Shown one piece after another: positions 9,085 through 16,875 of a stretch of DNA of 64,000 bases (its first letter is position 1; every line of letters starts with the position of its first letter). Source of the DNA: Steroidobacteraceae bacterium. GTDB lineage: Bacteria; Pseudomonadota; Gammaproteobacteria; Steroidobacterales; Steroidobacteraceae. The DNA is taken from NCBI GenBank assembly GCA_025458905.1, contig JALORN010000020.1, positions 1 through 64,000 of the forward strand, in the 5' to 3' direction. Made by a program: the position numbers and the translations under genes. The notes beneath the pieces are model-generated. The model was not told where the DNA came from and ran no database searches. It was given only the letters and a program-made list of their open reading frames with translations.

Positions 9085-9797
9085 GTGCCCGGGTCGCCGG
9101 CGGCGGCGGTCACTTCCCCGCCGCCCTGGAAGAAGGAGCGCAACTGCTCGGCCATGCGATTGCAGGCCGTGCCCTCGACGCGCGCGATGAACGGCAGCGG
9201 CACGACCGCGCCGACGATCGCCGAGGTGCCGGTGACGTTGGTGCCGACCGAGCCGGCCGACTTGGCCTGCTTCAGATCCCAGATGGTCGCCTCGTAGGCG
9301 GATTCCTTTTCCCACCAGCCGAAGCCGATGCAGCCGGCCGCCCCGGGCGCGGCCCCGCAGGCGAGGCTGCCGCCCCCGTCGGTCTTGCGGGTGTTGCCGT
9401 CGAGCCAGACGATGTAGCGGACGCCGGTCTCGGCGATGCGCTCGCTGACGCCCGGGCGCGACAGCACCGACGTCACACCCTCGGGCCGCGTGGGCGCGGT
9501 GCCCGGCTCGAACCACGGGAACAGCTGGTCGACGAACTTGTCGTTGTCGCGCACCTGCAGCTTGCGGCTGCCCGAACCGAGGTTGCCACTGACGCAGTCC
9601 ATGAAGCCGTCCTCGGCCGTCGCACCCTCGATCTGCGGCTTGGCGAGGATCACCACGGCCTCATGGTCGGCGATCTTGGTCTGCAGCTCGCGCGATTCCT
9701 CGATGCGGGCGGTCATGCAACCCGGGAGCAGCGCGAGACACAGCGCCGCGACCGGCAGTGCGACGGCCGGTCGGCTCGGCGGCTGGCGAAGTTCCAT
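9081..9797 (-). CDS. Lipoprotein, first gene of the kinase operon
   Basis: A 238-residue predicted lipoprotein: ATG at 9797, hydrophobic VALPVAALCLALLPGC with lipobox Cys near 31. The mature part has a segment VRYIVWLDGNTRKTDGGGSLACG and several cysteines (LACGAAPGAAGC) that could form disulfides, then a hydrophobic stretch GTSAIVGAVVPLPFIARVEG. I recognise no named family. It heads the seven-gene minus-strand run; its stop overlaps the next start by 4 bp. A promoter for the whole run would be expected in the 97 bp before it. Confidence 0.75.
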   Translation of the reverse strand: MELRQPPSRPAVALPVAALCLALLPGCMTARIEESRELQTKIADHEAVVILAKPQIEGATAEDGFMDCVSGNLGSGSRKLQVRDNDKFVDQLFPWFEPGTAPTRPEGVTSVLSRPGVSERIAETGVRYIVWLDGNTRKTDGGGSLACGAAPGAAGCIGFGWWEKESAYEATIWDLKQAKSAGSVGTNVTGTSAIVGAVVPLPFIARVEGTACNRMAEQLRSFFQGGGEVTAAAGDPGT

Positions 9798-9894
9798 ATC
9801 TCTAGCCCCTTGCGAAGGTGCGCGGATCCGCGCCCTACGAGTATGTGCCACGTCCCTTACGAGGTGAAGGACCGCTCCGCCGCGTTTCGGTTCC
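9798..9894 (-). promoter_or_regulatory. Probable promoter/leader region of the kinase operon
   Basis: This 97-bp gap separates the radical SAM stop from the first lipoprotein start and is the only sizeable gap upstream of the seven-gene run. It contains a perfect 14-bp palindrome GCGCGGATCCGCGC at 9820-9833, 23 bp before the ATG, which could be an operator or leader hairpin. I see no convincing -35/-10 pair, so the promoter assignment rests on position. Confidence 0.3.
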
Positions 9895-12045
9895 CTAGAA
9901 GTCCAGTGACAGCTGGCCGGCCGCCGCCGCACCCGCAGCCGACGGTCGACGGAACAGGTGGGTCGCCAGCCCGAGCTCGTGGCGGGTGTCGAGGCCCAGG
10001 CGGCGACAGGCCGTCGCGAAGCGCTGCCGCAGCAGGGCGGCGAACACGCCCTGCCCGCGCATCCGCGTCCCGAACGCCGGATCGTTGTCGCGGCCGTCGC
10101 GCATCGCGGCGACCCGCGACATGACGTGCGCGGCCGTGTCCGGGAAGTGCGCCTCGAGCCACTCCCGGAACAGGGTCTTGACCTCATGCGGCAAGCGCAG
10201 CAACACGTAGCCCGCGCGGCTCGCGCCGGCGGCGGCACTGGCCTCCAGCACGCGCTCGACCTCGTGGTCGGTGAGCACCGGGATCACCGGCGCCACCAGC
10301 ACCGAGACCGGCACGCCGGCGTCGGCGAGGCGGCGCATCAGGCGCAGCCGCGCCGCCGGCGACGCGGCGCGCGGCTCGAGGATCCGCTTCAGCGCCGGAT
10401 CGAGCGTCGGCAGGCTGAGCGCGACCCGCGCGAGGCCGTCGCGGGCGAGGTCGGCGAGCAGGTCGAGGTCGCGCTCGAGCAGCGCGCCCTTGGTGACCAC
10501 CGCCACCGGATGGCGGGCCCGTGCCAGCACCTCGAGCACGCTGCGGGTGACCCGCAGCCGCTTCTCGATGGGCTGGTACGGATCGGTGTTGGCGCCGAGC
10601 ATGATCGGCTTGCAGACATAATGTGGCTTCGCCAGCTCTTGCTCGAGCAGCCGCGCGGCATCGACCTTGTAGAAGAGGCGGGTCTCGAAGTCGATGCCGG
10701 GCGAGAGGTCGACGTAGGCGTGGCTCGGACGAGCGTAGCAATTGTGGCTGATCACCCCATTCGCGATGAAGTCGCCGGTACCCGTCGTGATGTCCACCAG
10801 TTCACGACGGCCCGGCAAAGGTTCGATGTTTACGACCTCGAGGGCAGCGCTCGACTTGACCGCCATACCCTCGAGCAGGCGCTTGCGGTCGATACTCGGG
10901 TCGAACCAGTCGACGAACCGGACGAACGCTGCCAACCCACCGCGAACACGGAGGCACTGGACAGGCCGATTGACGCCCGGCCGCGGGGTGTCCAGCACGG
11001 ACTCGAATCCGAAGCAGCACAAGGCGCTGCGAAGCCGACCGATGATCGTGTCGTCGGTATTGGTCAAGCGGACGACCCCGCGCGCCGCCGAGCCCCCGGC
11101 ATCGAACATCCCTGACACGAATCCTCGCATCCAGTCCGGATCGTCGATGGGAGGCCATGCCACCAGACGGAAGACAGCCTCGACCGCGCGCCGGGAACTG
11201 CAGCGGATCGCCCGCAATTCAGCCCTTGCCGATGAGCGCCGGCTGAACAGGAACGAATCCGTGCTTACGCCAAAGCCCGAGAGGTAGGCCGCTGCCCGCT
11301 CGAGCGCCTGTCCGTCTGCCATGGCCAGCCGAAAGGTGTGACGATCCTCGGGTCCACGATCCGGCCGCGCACGGCGGTGGACGGCGAGATGGCCGTCGCC
11401 GCGGATGACCCCGCAAAGATACCCGCGGCGATAAGCCTCGACGTCGGCGAGCCTCGGCGCACGGTCCCAGTGGCCAATGCCCATCAAGGAGTTGTCGAGG
11501 GTAAGGCGCGGCCGCTGCGGCTTTACCGGGTCGTTCGCGACGAACTTCCAGCCGCGCTCGGTCAGGAATCGGTGATCCCCGCTTGCAACCAACTGTGTAC
11601 CGTCGGCCAGGGAGACCCGAAACGCGGGCTTGCGCGTCACCCACCGCGCCGTGATCACCGTGGGCACATATCGGCGGTAGTGACCGCTGCGAGACGTTCC
11701 GATGACGCGTGCGCCCGCCTCGAGTTCCGCAATGGGTCGGGTCCGACCATCCGCCATCAGTACACGCGTTGCCCCGTCTAGGCAGTAGACGCAAGCGTGC
11801 TCGCAGCCGCGATACGGATTGATCGACTGGTCGAACATGATGTCCGGCGAGTCGTTGCGGGTGACGATCGACCGGGCATGCTCCGGCAGCACCGAGATCG
11901 CGGTGCTGTCGGGCAGCGCGTCGGCCGGATCGTCGCTGCCGGCCTCCCAGCCGTCGTCCACGGCCTCGGTGACCGTGCGGGCGAAGCGGCCGGGCGGGCG
12001 CGACAGGGCACCGCGGCCCGGGGGAGGTGGGGATCGGGTCGGCAT
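9895..12045 (-). CDS. PA0069-family radical SAM protein interrupted by an intein
   Basis: The 716-residue precursor is a radical SAM protein of the PA0069/Rv2578c type with a 348-residue intein at residues 88-435; the spliced product would have 368 residues. Host landmarks are GRGALSRPPGRF, ITRND-like VTRNDSPDIMFDQSINPYRGCEHACVY before the intein and CYARPSHAYVDLSPGIDFETRL after it, so the 4Fe-4S motif CxxxCxxC is complete only after splicing. Cys81 and Cys85 lie in the N-extein, and the third ligand is the +1 Cys436. A perfect LexA box starts 2 bp upstream of the ATG, suggesting induction by DNA damage and perhaps a leaderless message. The substrate is not known; the family is related to spore-photoproduct-lyase-like enzymes. 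Confidence 0.95.
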   Translation of the reverse strand: MPTRSPPPPGRGALSRPPGRFARTVTEAVDDGWEAGSDDPADALPDSTAISVLPEHARSIVTRNDSPDIMFDQSINPYRGCEHACVYCLDGATRVLMADGRTRPIAELEAGARVIGTSRSGHYRRYVPTVITARWVTRKPAFRVSLADGTQLVASGDHRFLTERGWKFVANDPVKPQRPRLTLDNSLMGIGHWDRAPRLADVEAYRRGYLCGVIRGDGHLAVHRRARPDRGPEDRHTFRLAMADGQALERAAAYLSGFGVSTDSFLFSRRSSARAELRAIRCSSRRAVEAVFRLVAWPPIDDPDWMRGFVSGMFDAGGSAARGVVRLTNTDDTIIGRLRSALCCFGFESVLDTPRPGVNRPVQCLRVRGGLAAFVRFVDWFDPSIDRKRLLEGMAVKSSAALEVVNIEPLPGRRELVDITTGTGDFIANGVISHNCYARPSHAYVDLSPGIDFETRLFYKVDAARLLEQELAKPHYVCKPIMLGANTDPYQPIEKRLRVTRSVLEVLARARHPVAVVTKGALLERDLDLLADLARDGLARVALSLPTLDPALKRILEPRAASPAARLRLMRRLADAGVPVSVLVAPVIPVLTDHEVERVLEASAAAGASRAGYVLLRLPHEVKTLFREWLEAHFPDTAAHVMSRVAAMRDGRDNDPAFGTRMRGQGVFAALLRQRFATACRRLGLDTRHELGLATHLFRRPSAAGAAAAGQLSLDF
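10741..11784 (-). mobile_element. Intein with LAGLIDADG homing endonuclease
   Basis: A 348-residue in-frame intein. Splicing signals: Cys1 (CLDGATRVLMADG), a block-B-like SGDHRFLT with the conserved His, a block-F-like LVDITTGTGDFIANG and the C-terminal GVISHN followed by Cys+1. These predict standard class 1 splicing. The central region is a two-motif LAGLIDADG endonuclease: YLCGVIRGDG (precursor residues 209-218) keeps its metal-binding Asp217, but the second motif GFVSGMFDAGG (308-318) has Gly317 where the second acidic residue should be. The nuclease may therefore be a nickase or dead while splicing is preserved. Confidence 0.95.
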
Positions 12046-12047
12046 GG

Positions 12048-12063
12048 CTGTATATTCATACAG
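12048..12063 (-). promoter_or_regulatory. LexA (SOS) box
   Basis: CTGTATATTCATACAG is a full CTGT-N8-ACAG inverted repeat with an A/T-rich centre, the canonical LexA-binding sequence of gamma- and betaproteobacteria. It ends 2 bp before the radical SAM ATG and 51 bp after the upstream MFS gene, so it can only control the minus-strand radical SAM gene. It stands out against very G+C-rich surroundings. Confidence 0.85.
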
Positions 12064-12114
12064 TCTCGCCCGGCGGGCAAGCGGCCAGCCCTTGCCCTCT
12101 CCAGGTCGGGCGGC

Positions 12115-13371
12115 TCAGGCCTGCGGCTGCGGGAACCGGTCGAGCCGGCGCAGCTCCGGGAAGAGGCGCAGGTAGGCGAGCACCACCGCCACGCAGGCCG
12201 CGCCGCCGAACACCACCGCGGGCACGGTGCCGAACCACTTCGCCGTCACGCCGCTCTCGAACTCGCCGAGCTCGTTCGAGGCGCCGATGAACATCGCGCT
12301 GACCGCACTGACGCGGCCGCGGATCGCATCGGGCGTCTCCAGCTGCACCAGCAGGTGACGCACGAACACGCTGACCATGTCGCCGACGCCCAGCAGGAAC
12401 AGCGCGACCAGCGAGACCACGAACGAGGTCGAGACGCCGAACACCACCGTCGCCACGCCGAACAGGCCGACGCCGCCGAACATCCAGCGCCCCGCATGCC
12501 GCTCGATCGGCCGCGTCGCGAGGAAGGCCGCGGTCAGCGCCGCGCCGACGCCGGGCGCGGTGCGCAGCGTCCCGAGCCCGACCGGGCCGACGTGCAGGAT
12601 GTCGGCCGCGAACACCGGCAGCAGCGCGGTCGCGCCGCCGAACAGCACCGCGAACAGGTCGAGCGAGATCGCGCCGAGCACCGGCCGGCGGCTGAACACG
12701 AAGCGCAGGCCCTCGAAGAACTCCTGCGTGGTCACCGGCTCCTTCGACTGCGGCGCGCGCACCGGGCGCACGCCGGCGATCAGCCACACCACGATCGCCA
12801 GCAGCGCCAGGGCGACGGCGTAGACCAGCAGCGCGCCGTCGACCTCGAGCGTCGACTCGCCGAGCGCATACAGCACGCCGCCGATCGCAGGCCCCACGAT
12901 CACCGCGGTCTGGAACAGCGTGGAGTTGAGGCCGACCGCGGTCGGGAAGACCTCCGGCGGCACGAGGTTCACGACCATCGCCTGGCCGCTCGGCATCCAG
13001 AACGCGCGGCCCGCGCCGAACAGCGCCATCGCGGCGAACACCGGCCAGACCTCGCGGCTGCCGCCGAGCGTGAACCACAGCAGCACCACGACGCACAGCG
13101 CCTCGGCGAGGTAGGCGAACACCATCACCAGGCGCCGGTCGGCGCGGTCGGCGACCTGGCCGCCCGGCAGCACCAGCGCGAGGAACGGCAGGAACTGCGC
13201 GAGGCCCACCAGGCCGAGGTCGAGCGGATCCTTGGTGATCGCGTAGACCTGCCAGCCGACCGCGACGCCGAGCATCTGCCAGGCGAGCGTGGCGAAGAAG
13301 CGGCCGAGCGCGTAGCGGCGGTAGTCGCGGTAGCGGAGTGCGTCCCGCACCCCGGGCTTGCTGGCGGACAA
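12115..13371 (-). CDS. MFS transporter (EntS/MFS_3-like exporter)
   Basis: A 418-residue integral membrane protein with about 12 predicted helices. The N-terminus (YRRYALGRFFATLAWQMLGVAVGWQVYAIT) and the loop GGQVADRADRRLVMV between helices 2 and 3 are typical of the MFS_3/enterobactin-exporter-like group, as is GRVSAVSAMFIGASNELGEFESG near the C-terminus. It would export a small molecule using the proton gradient; the substrate cannot be deduced. It is followed at 51 bp by the LexA box and radical SAM gene and preceded at 10 bp by the SRPBCC-like gene, with which it may share a transcript. Confidence 0.88.
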   Translation of the reverse strand: MSASKPGVRDALRYRDYRRYALGRFFATLAWQMLGVAVGWQVYAITKDPLDLGLVGLAQFLPFLALVLPGGQVADRADRRLVMVFAYLAEALCVVVLLWFTLGGSREVWPVFAAMALFGAGRAFWMPSGQAMVVNLVPPEVFPTAVGLNSTLFQTAVIVGPAIGGVLYALGESTLEVDGALLVYAVALALLAIVVWLIAGVRPVRAPQSKEPVTTQEFFEGLRFVFSRRPVLGAISLDLFAVLFGGATALLPVFAADILHVGPVGLGTLRTAPGVGAALTAAFLATRPIERHAGRWMFGGVGLFGVATVVFGVSTSFVVSLVALFLLGVGDMVSVFVRHLLVQLETPDAIRGRVSAVSAMFIGASNELGEFESGVTAKWFGTVPAVVFGGAACVAVVLAYLRLFPELRRLDRFPQPQA

Positions 13372-13381
13372 GGGGAGACCT

Positions 13382-13996
13382 TCAGCGCGGCGAGCGCGGA
13401 TCAGAGCACCGAACCGCGAGCAGCCGCAACATCTCGCGCCGGATCAACCCGCTGGCCGGGCGGATCAGCAGCCAGTAGAGCGTCATCGCGCGCCGCGCCG
13501 CCGCGTCGTTGCAGTGGATGCGCGTCTCGGTCACCGCGAGGCAGGCGCGCCCCCCGTCGAGCGGCTGGAAATCGAACATCCAGGCGAGCCGAGCGCAGCC
13601 GGGCGAACGATCGGCCGCGAAGCGCTCCGGCGCCACGCGCACGATGCCGCCGCTGTTGCGCCAGAAGGCCCCGACCGCACCGACCACCACGCCGCGCAGC
13701 GGATCGTCGCGCAAGGTCACGAAAGCCCTCTCGAAGAACGTGCCGAGCGTGCCGGCGCGCAGCGCATCCTCCGCGCCGCCCGTGCCTGCCGCAGGCGCGG
13801 CGACCTCGCGGCCCGCGAACGCCCTCGACAGCCGCGCCGGCAGGCCGCGGATCGCGAACAGCGGCGCGATGAACGGCGAGTCCGCGAGGTCGACGGCGCG
13901 CAGCTGCGCCGCGATGCGCGACGGTGGCGCCTCGATCCGCCGCGAGTGCCGTTCGCGGAAGTGAAACACCGGCAGGAATTCTTCGATCGGCTCCAT
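13382..13996 (-). CDS. Conserved protein, possibly SRPBCC-like
   Basis: A 204-residue soluble protein. The start region MEPIEEFLPVFHFRERHSRRIEAPPSRI followed by helices and strands, and the segment AWMFDFQPLDGGRACLAVTETRIHC, recall SRPBCC/polyketide-cyclase-like folds in which a beta sheet wraps a long C-terminal helix (MTLYWLLIRPASGLIRREMLRLL). No catalytic motif is seen. The ATG at 13996 faces the divergent tandem hydrolase gene 45 bp away, so the two share a promoter region. Confidence 0.65.
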   Translation of the reverse strand: MEPIEEFLPVFHFRERHSRRIEAPPSRIAAQLRAVDLADSPFIAPLFAIRGLPARLSRAFAGREVAAPAAGTGGAEDALRAGTLGTFFERAFVTLRDDPLRGVVVGAVGAFWRNSGGIVRVAPERFAADRSPGCARLAWMFDFQPLDGGRACLAVTETRIHCNDAAARRAMTLYWLLIRPASGLIRREMLRLLAVRCSDPRSPR

Positions 13997-14041
13997 CGCG
14001 GGATGATAGTTTCCGGGCGCCAGCCGCAGGGAGAGTGTCTC

Positions 14042-15739
14042 ATGGCCGCCAACGGGATCACGCGTCACTTCGCCACCATCGAACAGGGCCGCTGGGGCCC
14101 TCGCCAGGTGCACTACAGGAAGGCAGGCAAGGGACCGCTGGTGATCTGCTTCCACCAGAGCCCGCTGTCCTCGCGCGACATGGTCGCGACGATGGAGCGC
14201 TGGCAGGACGAGTTCACGCTGATCGCGCCCGACACGCCGGGCTTCGGCCTCTCCGACCCGCTCGGCGTGCCGCGCGCCGAGATGTCCGACTACGCCGAGG
14301 CCGCGGTCGAGTTCATGGACGCGCTCGGCATCGAGAAGGCCGCGGTCTACGGCTTCCACACCGGCGCGATGGTCAGCGGCGCGCTCGCCGCGCACTACCC
14401 CGAGCGCGTGGCGTGCGCCGCCGCCAACGGCTACGTGATCCTCACCGAGCAGGAGCGCGCCGAGATCGTCGAGCACTACCTGCCGCCCTACGAGCCGAAG
14501 TGGGACGGCTCGCACCTCACCTGGCTGTGGGCGCGGCTGCGCGAGCAGACGATCTTCTTCCCGTGGTACGCCAAGACCCTCGCCGACCGCCTCGACTACG
14601 ACGTGCCGCCGCCGCGCGCGCTGCAGGAGGCGCTGCTCGACTTCATGCGCTCGGGCGACCACTACCGCGTCGGCTACCGCGCCGCCTTCACGATGCGCTC
14701 GGACCACGCGCTGCAGGTCGCCAGGGCGCCGATCCTCGTCACCGCGGCCGACACCGACGTGCTGGCGAAGCACCTCGCGCGCGTGCGGCGCCCGAGCCCG
14801 ATGGTGACCGTGCAGGCGGGAGGCACGGGTCCCGAGACGCTCGACCTGTGCCGCGACTTCCTCCGCCGGCACGCACTGCCCGCGCCATCCACGCTCGCGC
14901 CGACCCGGCCGCTGCCCGGGCGTCTCTGGCAGCAGTTCGTCGACGTGCCCGGCGGCCAGCTGCGCGTGCGGCGCAACGACGACGCGTCCGGCCGGCCGGT
15001 CCTGGTGCAGCACGACGCGGCGGGCTCCTCCGAGGTCGTGCACGCGCTCGCCAGCGGCTTCGTCGGCAGGCGCCCGGTGATCGCGATCAACCTGCCCGGC
15101 CATGCCGAGTCCGACAACGTGCTGCCACCCGGCGAGGTCACGGTCACGGCCTATGCGCGCGCGGTGCTCGCGGCCCTGCCGGCGCTCGGCGTCGCGGAGT
15201 GCGACTTCGTCGGCACCTGGGGCGGCGGGCTCGTCGGCCTCGAGCTCGCGCTGCTCGAGCCGGCGCGCGTGCGCCACCTCGCGCTCGCCGACATGCTCTA
15301 TTTCGACGACGCGCTGCGCCGCGAGCTCGCCGCGAACTACACGCCGGACATCCAGCCGGTCTGGTACGGCGGCCACCTGCTCGAGGCCTGGCACCTGATG
15401 CGCGACCAGGGACTGTTCTGGCCGTGGTACGAGCGCACCCGCAAGGGCATCATCCGCCAGCCGATCTACGTCGACACGCAGATGGTCAACGGCCGCGTGC
15501 TCGAGCTGTTCCGCTCGCAGGGCATGTGGCGCCAGGCCTACCAGGCCCACTTCGCCTACCCGCTGCAGTCGAAGCTGCCGCAGTCCAAGGTGCCAATGGC
15601 CTTCGTCGCACCCTCCTGGGACCCGCAGCTCGAGGTCACGCGCCAGGCGGCGCGCGACTTCCCGCAGAGCCCGTTCATCCCGATGCCGGACGACATGGCG
15701 AAGTGGTCCGACGAACTGCTGCCGTTCTTCGACACCTGA
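14042..15739 (+). CDS. Tandem alpha/beta-hydrolase fold protein with unusual nucleophile elbows
   Basis: A 565-residue protein made of two alpha/beta-hydrolase domains (about 10-275 and 295-560). Domain 1 carries VICFHQSPLSSRD, APDTPGFGLSDPL and the elbow GFHTG (104-108), where His106 sits at the usual Ser position of GxSxG. Domain 2 has VAINLPGHAESD-like sequence (INLPGHAESDN) and the elbow GTWGG (391-395) with Trp393 in the nucleophile position. Neither half has the normal serine. Two other proteins in this window (30902-31744 and 39796-40638) share the GxHTG elbow and the FHQSP/FHLSP motif, so this is a family feature. No signal peptide is seen. Reaction unknown. Confidence 0.9.
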   Translation: MAANGITRHFATIEQGRWGPRQVHYRKAGKGPLVICFHQSPLSSRDMVATMERWQDEFTLIAPDTPGFGLSDPLGVPRAEMSDYAEAAVEFMDALGIEKAAVYGFHTGAMVSGALAAHYPERVACAAANGYVILTEQERAEIVEHYLPPYEPKWDGSHLTWLWARLREQTIFFPWYAKTLADRLDYDVPPPRALQEALLDFMRSGDHYRVGYRAAFTMRSDHALQVARAPILVTAADTDVLAKHLARVRRPSPMVTVQAGGTGPETLDLCRDFLRRHALPAPSTLAPTRPLPGRLWQQFVDVPGGQLRVRRNDDASGRPVLVQHDAAGSSEVVHALASGFVGRRPVIAINLPGHAESDNVLPPGEVTVTAYARAVLAALPALGVAECDFVGTWGGGLVGLELALLEPARVRHLALADMLYFDDALRRELAANYTPDIQPVWYGGHLLEAWHLMRDQGLFWPWYERTRKGIIRQPIYVDTQMVNGRVLELFRSQGMWRQAYQAHFAYPLQSKLPQSKVPMAFVAPSWDPQLEVTRQAARDFPQSPFIPMPDDMAKWSDELLPFFDT

Positions 15740-15809
15740 CCCGCGGCCCTCGGTCGTGCCCGCGGGCGCGCCGCGACCGGCAGCCTGCAGCATCGAGGAG
15801 CACTAGCCG

Positions 15810-16817
15810 ATGAACACCTCCGGCCTCGCCTCGCGGATCACCGCCATCGCCGCGACCCTCACGACCGCGGCGGGCGCAGCGTTCGCCGCGGGCCCGCTGC
15901 GCGCGGCGACCGAGCCACCGTTCGTCGCGCCCGGCACGGTGATCGCCTCCGGCACCGCGGAAGGCCTCGCGCCCTCCACCAGCGACGCGCCCACGCCCGC
16001 CGGCACGGCGCTGCGCGTGCCGGTCGCCGGCTGGGACATCACGCAGGTCGGCCCGGGCTACTACAGCTTCCGCTACACCGGCGTGCGCAACGTGTTCCTG
16101 GTCACGCCGAAGGGCGTGATCGTCACCGACCCGATCGAGCCGCGGGCCGCGCGCATCCTGCGCGACGAGATCCGCAAGCTGACCGACCAGCCGGTGAAGT
16201 ACGTCGTCTACAGCCACCAGCACTGGGACCACGTGCTCGGCGGCCAGGTGTTCAAAGACGAGGGCGCGACCTTCGTCAGCCACGCCAACTGCCGCGTGCA
16301 CTTCGACGACATGCCGAACCCGCTGCTGGTGCGCCCCGACGTCACCTTCGCGGGCGAGCGCAAGGTGCTGCGGCTCGGCGGCCGCACGCTGACGCTGCGC
16401 TGGCTCGGGCGCAACCACGGCGACTGCCTGGTCGTGATGACCCCCGACGGCACCAACGTGCCCTTCATCGTCGACCTCGCGAGCCCGGGCGGGATGCCGC
16501 TGCCGATGATCCCGGACTACTCGCTGCACCACTGGGTGCGCACCTTGCGCGAGCTCGAGGGCTGGGACTTCGCGCAGTACGTCGGCGGCCACGGCCCGGC
16601 GCTGGCCGACAAGTCGCGGCTCGGCGAGCGCCGCGAGTACCTCGAGGCGCTGATGGCCGAGACGAAGAAGGAGATGGACGCGCGCACGCCCGACGCCCAG
16701 ATCCCCGACATCGTCGCCGCCCGGCTCGCCGGCCGCTTCTCCCACCTGCGCGGCTTCAACGGCATCGTCCGCGACAACGTGCGGCGCGCGATGGCCTACT
16801 ACGGCATGGGGTGGTGA
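15810..16817 (+). CDS. Exported metallo-beta-lactamase-fold hydrolase
   Basis: A 335-residue protein with a signal peptide (MNTSGLASRITAIAATLTTAAGAAFAAG) and an MBL fold beginning near residue 70. The zinc motif is YSHQHWDHVLGG (HxHxDH), with later ligands probably in RNHGD and GGHGP. The RBS-like GAGGAG lies about 10 bp before the ATG. It follows the tandem hydrolase by 70 bp in the same direction. A second, cytoplasmic-looking MBL protein of the same subgroup lies at 60162-61028. The substrate is unknown; lactonase, thioesterase and glyoxalase II activities all occur in such folds. Confidence 0.88.
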   Translation: MNTSGLASRITAIAATLTTAAGAAFAAGPLRAATEPPFVAPGTVIASGTAEGLAPSTSDAPTPAGTALRVPVAGWDITQVGPGYYSFRYTGVRNVFLVTPKGVIVTDPIEPRAARILRDEIRKLTDQPVKYVVYSHQHWDHVLGGQVFKDEGATFVSHANCRVHFDDMPNPLLVRPDVTFAGERKVLRLGGRTLTLRWLGRNHGDCLVVMTPDGTNVPFIVDLASPGGMPLPMIPDYSLHHWVRTLRELEGWDFAQYVGGHGPALADKSRLGERREYLEALMAETKKEMDARTPDAQIPDIVAARLAGRFSHLRGFNGIVRDNVRRAMAYYGMGW

Positions 16818-16843
16818 AGGCGCGGCGCGCGCCGCGGTCGGAG

Positions 16844-16865
16844 GGCCCCGGCATGCACCGGGGCC
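16844..16865. terminator. Hairpin between convergent genes
   Basis: GGCCCCGG, a CATGCA loop and CCGGGGCC form a perfect 8-bp stem between the convergent MBL and aldolase genes. There is no U-tract, so it may act as a bidirectional terminator or simply an RNA-stabilising hairpin. Confidence 0.5.
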
Positions 16866-16875
16866 GTCGCCGGAC

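Noticed and set aside
1-9797. Zorya-type anti-phage system
   Set aside because: A TolQ/MotA-like channel is present, but there is no visible OmpA-type partner or ZorC/ZorD/ZorE proteins in the window. The channel also lacks the long cytoplasmic tail of ZorA. The left edge could still change this.
12115-13371. SOS control of the MFS gene by the LexA box
   Set aside because: The box lies downstream of this minus-strand gene and directly upstream of the radical SAM start.
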